Below, in pieces: positions 59,225 to 64,000 of a DNA stretch of 64,000 nucleotides; the stretch's first letter is position 1, and every line of letters begins with the position of its first letter. A program made the position numbers and the translations under genes. The notes under the pieces are model-generated. The model made no database searches and was not told the DNA's origin. It saw only the letters and a list, made by a program, of their open reading frames with translations. Source of the stretch: Chloroflexota bacterium (GTDB lineage: Bacteria > Chloroflexota > Dehalococcoidia > UBA2979); the NCBI GenBank assembly GCA_947479915.1, contig CANKAU010000002.1, forward strand, positions 62,001 through 126,000. Reading direction: 5' to 3'.

Positions 59225-60028
59225 CTAGATGATCTTGTCGGCGCGCAGCTTCGCGACGAGGGCAGCGGCCTGCTCCTCGGGCGAGTCGCCCGGCATCAGC
59301 TCAACGGCACCGCCGCGCGGCGGGGTCGACAGCTTCTCGAGCTTGAGGCGCGCGCCCGCGGCGCCGACCTCGCCCGCGTCCAGGCCTAGGTCAGCGGTCT
59401 TCCACTGGGTCACGGTCTTCTTCGCCGCCGCCATGATCTGCGGGAGCTTCGGGTAGCGCGGCTCACCGAACTCGTTCGAGACGGTGACCACCGCGGGCAG
59501 CGGGGTCTCCACGGTCTCGTAGCCGTCCTCGACCACGCGCTGGATCTGCAGGCCCGCGCCGCCAGTCGTCACGCCCTTGGCGATGATCGAGACCGGCCAG
59601 CCCATCTCCTCAGCAATGAGGAGGCCGACCTGGCCCATGTCCCAGTCGGCGGCCTGGCGGCCGCAGAAGACCGCGTCCACGTCGCCGAGCTTCTTGATGG
59701 CGGCGGCCAGCGTCTTGGCGGTCGTGTAGGAGTCGCCGTCCTCGAAGGCCGGGTCGTTCAGCAGCACACCCTCGTCCGCGCCCATGGCGAGGACCTGCTT
59801 GATCGCCGAGGCAGCCGAGTCGGCGCCCAGGGAGATGACGGTCACCTTGCTGCCGGCGTTCGCCTCCTTGATGCGGAGGGCCGCCTCGGCGGCAATGCCG
59901 TCGAACTGGCTGAGGACCGGGGCGATCCCCTGTGCCGGGACGACCTTGTTCGACGCCGCGTCGATGCGGAACGCCGAGGGCGGGGTCTCCGGGTCAGGGA
60001 TCTGCTTCGCGCAGACCACGATGTGCAT
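59225..60028 (-). CDS. etfB: Electron transfer flavoprotein beta subunit
   Basis: A 267-residue EtfB. VVCAKQIPDPETPP opens the protein, LAMGADEGVLLNDPAFEDGDSY and FCGRQAADWDMGQVGLLIAEEMGWP form the AMP/FAD-side core, and VSNEFGEPRYPKLPQIMAAAKK is the recognition loop for dehydrogenases. ATG 60028 has GGAGG upstream. The gene lies 165 bp after the EMO gene; that gap holds only a small hairpin. Confidence 0.94.
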   Translation of the reverse strand: MHIVVCAKQIPDPETPPSAFRIDAASNKVVPAQGIAPVLSQFDGIAAEAALRIKEANAGSKVTVISLGADSAASAIKQVLAMGADEGVLLNDPAFEDGDSYTTAKTLAAAIKKLGDVDAVFCGRQAADWDMGQVGLLIAEEMGWPVSIIAKGVTTGGAGLQIQRVVEDGYETVETPLPAVVTVSNEFGEPRYPKLPQIMAAAKKTVTQWKTADLGLDAGEVGAAGARLKLEKLSTPPRGGAVELMPGDSPEEQAAALVAKLRADKII

Positions 60029-60193
60029 CTGTTGCCTCCGTATGCCCGCATGCGTGCGGGACTGCAGGGGCGCCCGCCGCCCCACATCTCTTCATGGCAT
60101 ACCGCGCGCCGGAATCCCGCGCAAATAACGTGGTGAAGTACCGCCAGATTCGGCGCTCGGGCGTCGGTTACGCCTCGACCGGGCGGGGGCCCG

Positions 60194-62350
60194 CTAGCGC
60201 TTGCCGAAGACCGATTCCTCGAGGAGCTCCGCGATGTCGAAGGGACGCATGCGGCCCTCCTCCTCCGGGTGCACCGCGGGGACACCGTCCTCGAACATCT
60301 GGATGCAGAACGGGCAGTTGGAGATGACCTGCGAGGCGCCCGTGCGCACGGCCTCCTCCGAGCGGACGTGGTTCACGCGCCGCTCGCCGATCTCTTCCTG
60401 CCACATGTTGCCGCCGCCGGCGCCGCAGCACAGCCCCTTGCTGAAGTTGCGCTGCATCTCCAGCAGGTTGGCACCCGGCACCATCTCGATGATCTGGCGG
60501 GGGGCGTCGTACTGGCCGTTGAGCCTGCCGAGGTAGCAGGAGTCGTGGTAGGTCACGTCCGCGCTGACCGCGTGGGTGGCCTTCAACTTGCCGGTCTTGA
60601 GCGCGCCGCTCAGGAACTCGGTGTGGTGGAGCACCTCGAAGTTCCCATCGAACTGCGGGTACTCGTTCTTGAAGGTGTTGAAGCAGTGCGGGCAGTTGGT
60701 GATGACGCGCTGGACGTTCTTGGACTTGAACGTCTCCACGAGCTGCTGTGCGAGGATCTGGTACAGGTACTCGTTGCCGAGACGGCGGGCGGGGTCGCCG
60801 TTGCAGGTCTCCTCCTGCCCGAGGACGCCGAACGAGGCGCCCGACTCGCCGAGGAGGCGGAACACAGCCTTCGTGATCGGCAGGTTGCGCTCCACGAGCG
60901 AGCCCGAGCAGCCGACCCAGTAGAGGTACTCCTGCGAGCCGTCGAAGATCGGCACCTCGCCCAGGCCCTCCATCCACGTGGTGCGCTCCAGCGCGGTGCC
61001 GCGCCACGGGTGGCCGCGGGACTCGAGGTTCTCGAGCGCGCTCTGCGCGGTGGCGGGGATGCGGGCCTCGTTCATGACGAGGAAGCGGCGCATGTCCACG
61101 ATGGTCGGGACGTGCTCGATCATCACGGGGCATTCCTGCATGCAGGCGCCGCACGTGCGGCAGGCCCACAGCGTTTCGTCCTTGATGACGTCGCCGACCA
61201 TCGCGACCGGGGACACCTCGCGGCCAGCGTCGCCGAACTGGTGGACGTGCGTCTGGATGTCGGGGCCGACGGTCGCGAGGTGCGACTTCAGGTCCTGGAT
61301 CAGGTGCATCGGCGAGAGCGGCTGGCCGGAGATGTTCGCGGGGCAGACCTCCGTGCAGCGGCCGCAGCGGACGCACGCGTCCAGCTCGAACAGCTGCTTC
61401 CACGTGAAGTCCTGCACGTAGCCGACGCCGAAGACCTCCTGCTGCTCGATGTCCTCGATCTTCGCGAGGCGGCCCGGGGAGTCCGTGCGCAGGAAGAAGG
61501 CGTTCACCGGGGCGAAGAACAGGTGATCGAGACGCGTGAAGACGATGAGCGCGAGCCAGCCGAAGGCGCTCGCGATGTGGAACCACCACGTCCACGCGTG
61601 CAGCGTCAGGACGGAGGCCTCCTCCATCGCGAAGCCGGCGAGCCCCTTCGCGATGACGAAGGAGACGAAGGACCATGGCGCCCAGTCGGGGTGCTGCACC
61701 AGCTCGGACACGAGGATGCGCGCGGCCTCGACGAGGAAGCCGGACAGCAGCACCAGCCCGAGGCCCACGATGATCACGTGATCCTCGAGGCGTTCGTCCC
61801 AACGGATGCGGTGGAAGTCCTGGAAGTAACGGCGGTTGAGCGCCATGCCGACGCCGATGAGGCCGATCAGGCCGAACAGGTCGCCGTAGAACGAGAAGAT
61901 CAGGTAGTAGGTGCCGTGCAGGAACTTGATCGGCGTGTCGCCCTCGATCGCCACCTGCGCGGTGACGAAGGTGAGCACGACGATGGAGGAGAAGATGCAC
62001 CAGTGCATGATCCCGGCGTAGCGATCACGCCGGACCTTCTCCTGCGCGAGGCCGAGGCGCATGGCGTTCCGGAAGCGGTGCGGGATCTCGGAGAGCATCC
62101 CGGGCGTCGGTCGCCCAATGCCCCACAGCCGGATGTGGTGCACGAGTCCGTACACCAGCAGGCCGATGAGCGCCGCGAGGAAGACGTAGACCGCCCACGG
62201 GTGGGCGACGTTGAAGTAGATCTCACGCCCGGCGGACTCGGGGATGGTGGTGGCCGCGTAGAAGCCGAGGCCGGAGAGGCCGACTGCCGGACCCCACCAC
62301 GCGCCCACGCGTCCGTTCTTCGGAGACGTGGGGGCGGTGAGATCCGGCAT
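60194..62350 (-). CDS. Membrane Fe-S oxidoreductase, EtfD/EMO type (ETF:quinone oxidoreductase)
   Basis: A 718-residue fusion. The N-terminal ~290 residues have six to seven transmembrane helices with heme-type His residues, as in NarI/DUF3483-like proteins. Two 4Fe-4S clusters follow (CVRCGRCTEVCP, about 323-334, and CRTCGACMQECP, about 394-405). The C-terminus holds two CCG (heterodisulfide-reductase-type) domains, seen in NCPHCF, CCGAGGG and NCPFC. The closest functional model is EtfD of mycobacteria, which passes ETF electrons to menaquinone. The clustering with etfB and etfA supports this. Confidence 0.88.
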   Translation of the reverse strand: MPDLTAPTSPKNGRVGAWWGPAVGLSGLGFYAATTIPESAGREIYFNVAHPWAVYVFLAALIGLLVYGLVHHIRLWGIGRPTPGMLSEIPHRFRNAMRLGLAQEKVRRDRYAGIMHWCIFSSIVVLTFVTAQVAIEGDTPIKFLHGTYYLIFSFYGDLFGLIGLIGVGMALNRRYFQDFHRIRWDERLEDHVIIVGLGLVLLSGFLVEAARILVSELVQHPDWAPWSFVSFVIAKGLAGFAMEEASVLTLHAWTWWFHIASAFGWLALIVFTRLDHLFFAPVNAFFLRTDSPGRLAKIEDIEQQEVFGVGYVQDFTWKQLFELDACVRCGRCTEVCPANISGQPLSPMHLIQDLKSHLATVGPDIQTHVHQFGDAGREVSPVAMVGDVIKDETLWACRTCGACMQECPVMIEHVPTIVDMRRFLVMNEARIPATAQSALENLESRGHPWRGTALERTTWMEGLGEVPIFDGSQEYLYWVGCSGSLVERNLPITKAVFRLLGESGASFGVLGQEETCNGDPARRLGNEYLYQILAQQLVETFKSKNVQRVITNCPHCFNTFKNEYPQFDGNFEVLHHTEFLSGALKTGKLKATHAVSADVTYHDSCYLGRLNGQYDAPRQIIEMVPGANLLEMQRNFSKGLCCGAGGGNMWQEEIGERRVNHVRSEEAVRTGASQVISNCPFCIQMFEDGVPAVHPEEEGRMRPFDIAELLEESVFGKR

Positions 62351-62396
62351 CGGTAGTCCTATCGCTCGAGGCGCATCGGGGGAGTCGTGGAGACGA

Positions 62397-63974
62397 CTAC
62401 GCCGTCGCTGCGCCGTACTTGTCGCGGAGCTCGGTCTTCAGGACCTTGCCCATCGGGTTGCGCGGGAGTTCCTCGACCCACTGGTAGAAGGCGGGGGCCT
62501 TGTACGAGGCAAGGCGGCTCTTCACGTACTCGGTGAGCTCCTGCTCGGACGGCAGGTCGCCGCCGGCGACGGGCACCATGATCGCCTTGCAGACCTCGCC
62601 CCACTCGACGTCCGGGACGCCGATGATCGCGGCCTCGGCGACGCCGGGGTGATCCTCCAGGACCTGCTCGATCTCCGCCGGGGCGATGTTCTCGCCGCCG
62701 CGGATGACCATGTCCTTCAGACGACCCGTGATGAACAGGTAGCCACCGTCGTCGATCTTGCCGACGTCACCGGTGTGCAGCCAGCCGTCGTGGAGCGCCG
62801 ACTCCGTGTCGTCGTCGCGCTTGTTGTAGCCACGCATGACACGGTCGCCGCGGATGCAGATCTCGCCTTCCTCGTTCGCCGGGGCCTGACGGCCGTCCGG
62901 GAGGAGGATCGCGACGTCGATGTCGGTCATCGCACGGCCGACCGAGCGCAGGCGCTGGATCTTGAGCTCGTTCTCCTCGGGCGTGCCGTTGAGGCGGTGG
63001 TCGTCCGGGCCCAACGTCGTCATCGAGCCGGTGGCCTCGGTCTGGCCGTAGGAGTTCATCAGGCCGACGTTCGCGCGGTCCGCGGCGAAGACGTCCACCG
63101 CGCGGCGAACGACCTCGTACGGCATGGGCGCAGCCCCGTAGGTGATGAGCTGCAGCGTGCTCAGGTTGTACTTGTCGAAGTCGTCGACTTCCATGATGCG
63201 CTTGAGCATCGTCGGGACGACGAACGCGTGCGTGGCGCCCTCGCGCTCCACGGCGGCGAGCCACGCCTGCGGGTCGAATTGCGGCAGCACGACGAGGCGG
63301 CGGCCGGAGAAGACCGCGCTCATCAGCGTGGTCGCGCCGGCGATGTGGAAGAACGGGACGCTGACCAGCACGACCTGCTGGTCGACGGTCGGGTCGGCGG
63401 GGGCCTGCGTGTTCACGACGAGCGCAGTCAGCGCCTGGTACGACAGGACGACGCCCTTCGGCAGCGCGGTGGTGCCGGAGGTGAAGATGATGAGCGTGGC
63501 GTCCTTGTCGTCCGTCTCCGCCCACACCGGGATGTCCTCGTTCGCCTCGCGGAGCGACTTGAGGGATTCGATGCCGGGGCGCTCGAAGTCGAGCGAGATG
63601 ACGTGCTTCACGGACGGCGTGGAGGACGCGATGGACTCGTAGATGGAGTAGTAGCGCTCGGAGATGAAGAGCGCGGTCACGTCCGTGGAGTCGATCATGT
63701 AGGAGAGCTCTTCCGGCTTCGCCCGGAAGTTCAGCGGCACCATGGTCGCGCCAACGGAGGCGGCGGCGTAGTAGATCTCGGCGAACTCGACGCAGTTCAC
63801 GGCCATGACGCCCACGGCCTGGCCGCGACCGATGCCCATGGACTGGAAGGCCTGCGCGAGGCGGTTGGCCCGCGACTGCAGCGTTGCGTAGTCAAGGCGC
63901 TCGTCCGGGCCGGCGATCGCGATGCGATCGGGCACGATGGCCGCGCTAATGGTCAGGAACTCAGCGGTATTCAT
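62397..63974 (-). CDS. Long/medium-chain acyl-CoA synthetase (FadD-like)
   Basis: A 525-residue ANL enzyme. ATLIIFTSGTTALPKGVVLS is the adenylate signature, NSYGQTEATGSMT the A5 motif, DGWLHTGDVGKIDDGGYLF and GRLKDMVIRGGENIAPAEIE the hinge, and LPRNPMGKVLKTEL carries the catalytic Lys. It activates a fatty or related acid for beta-oxidation, whose electrons leave through ETF and the EtfD-like protein encoded downstream. GAGGGGGA precedes the ATG. The substrate chain is not predictable. Confidence 0.9.
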   Translation of the reverse strand: MNTAEFLTISAAIVPDRIAIAGPDERLDYATLQSRANRLAQAFQSMGIGRGQAVGVMAVNCVEFAEIYYAAASVGATMVPLNFRAKPEELSYMIDSTDVTALFISERYYSIYESIASSTPSVKHVISLDFERPGIESLKSLREANEDIPVWAETDDKDATLIIFTSGTTALPKGVVLSYQALTALVVNTQAPADPTVDQQVVLVSVPFFHIAGATTLMSAVFSGRRLVVLPQFDPQAWLAAVEREGATHAFVVPTMLKRIMEVDDFDKYNLSTLQLITYGAAPMPYEVVRRAVDVFAADRANVGLMNSYGQTEATGSMTTLGPDDHRLNGTPEENELKIQRLRSVGRAMTDIDVAILLPDGRQAPANEEGEICIRGDRVMRGYNKRDDDTESALHDGWLHTGDVGKIDDGGYLFITGRLKDMVIRGGENIAPAEIEQVLEDHPGVAEAAIIGVPDVEWGEVCKAIMVPVAGGDLPSEQELTEYVKSRLASYKAPAFYQWVEELPRNPMGKVLKTELRDKYGAATA

Positions 63975-64000
63975 TACGGTCCCCCTCAGAAGTCGCGCCA

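Noticed and set aside
60269-62356. Plus-strand open frame of ~695 codons opposite the EtfD-like gene
   Set aside because: Shadow frame of a conserved Fe-S protein; no homology-like motif, no ribosome-binding site.

Overview
The window is a 64 kb piece of a high-GC (roughly two thirds G+C), gene-dense bacterial chromosome. It carries about 67 protein genes, with no rRNA, no recognisable tRNA, no CRISPR array and no insertion sequence. The best guess is a Chloroflexota bacterium of the Dehalococcoidia/Tepidiforma kind. This is inferred from the gene mix: an ECF sigma factor paired with a FecR-type protein, a DUF951 protein, a DUF35/thiolase-like pair, an ETF plus membrane Fe-S oxidoreductase cluster, and no lipopolysaccharide genes in view. 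An actinobacterium is the main alternative, because the amtB-glnB-glnD operon, the GlnR-like operator and the Asp-type MurA also fit that phylum. The cell makes peptidoglycan (murA, murI, mreB) and respires (F-type ATP synthase, ETF system).

Layout. 1-7 kb: sugar nucleotidyltransferase, a first ClpS-like protein, phosphoesterase, and a + strand acyl-CoA cluster (thiolase-like protein, DUF35 partner, acyl-CoA ligase, flavin/F420-type oxidoreductase) followed by a second ClpS. 7-16 kb: codon-independent GGQ release-factor homologue, argC, an ECF sigma/FecR pair, mscS, and a molybdenum cofactor corner (mobA, yqeC). 16-20.5 kb: ogt, an aldolase/dehydrogenase pair, and a tail-to-tail PD-(D/E)XK nuclease and D12-class DNA adenine methylase. 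20.6-26 kb: amtB-glnB-glnD behind a GlnR-like operator, then ccr. 26-30.4 kb (minus strand): mreB, murA, small membrane proteins, an SPFH protein. 30.5-32 kb: a cobalamin riboswitch in front of a frameshifted secreted protein. 32-39.6 kb: the complete atpZ-B-E-F-H-A-G-D-C operon on the minus strand. 39.7-42.3 kb: bifunctional nuclease, DUF951, pyrF, murI. 42.5-52 kb: comB, a MoxR/DUF58/DUF4129 cluster, an ArsR/SRPBCC pair, cinA, DUF559, VOC and MBL-fold proteins. 52.2-52.5 kb: a candidate structured RNA. 52.6-64 kb (minus strand): a NorQ/CbbQ-type AAA+ ATPase with a large repeat-plus-VWA protein, coaE with a histone-H1-like tail, etfA, etfB, an EtfD/EMO-like oxidoreductase and an acyl-CoA synthetase.

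How the genes work together. Acyl-CoA metabolism runs through the window: two acyl-CoA ligases, thiolase-like/DUF35, crotonyl-CoA carboxylase/reductase, and ETF with its membrane oxidoreductase, so fatty or aromatic acids probably feed electrons to the quinone pool and then to the ATP synthase. Nitrogen status is handled by the ammonium transporter, PII and its uridylyltransferase. Many independently transcribed genes have a TANNNT -10 box ending exactly 6-7 nt before the start codon, so leaderless transcription looks common here.

Most worth a second look: the cobalamin riboswitch on an unknown secreted protein; the ~37-residue-repeat VWA protein with its AAA+ partner; the nuclease/methylase pair whose methylase has no usable start codon; the histone-like tail on CoaE; the four-half-site GlnR-like operator; the 14-bp palindrome over the murA promoter; and the candidate non-coding RNA at 52.25-52.53 kb.
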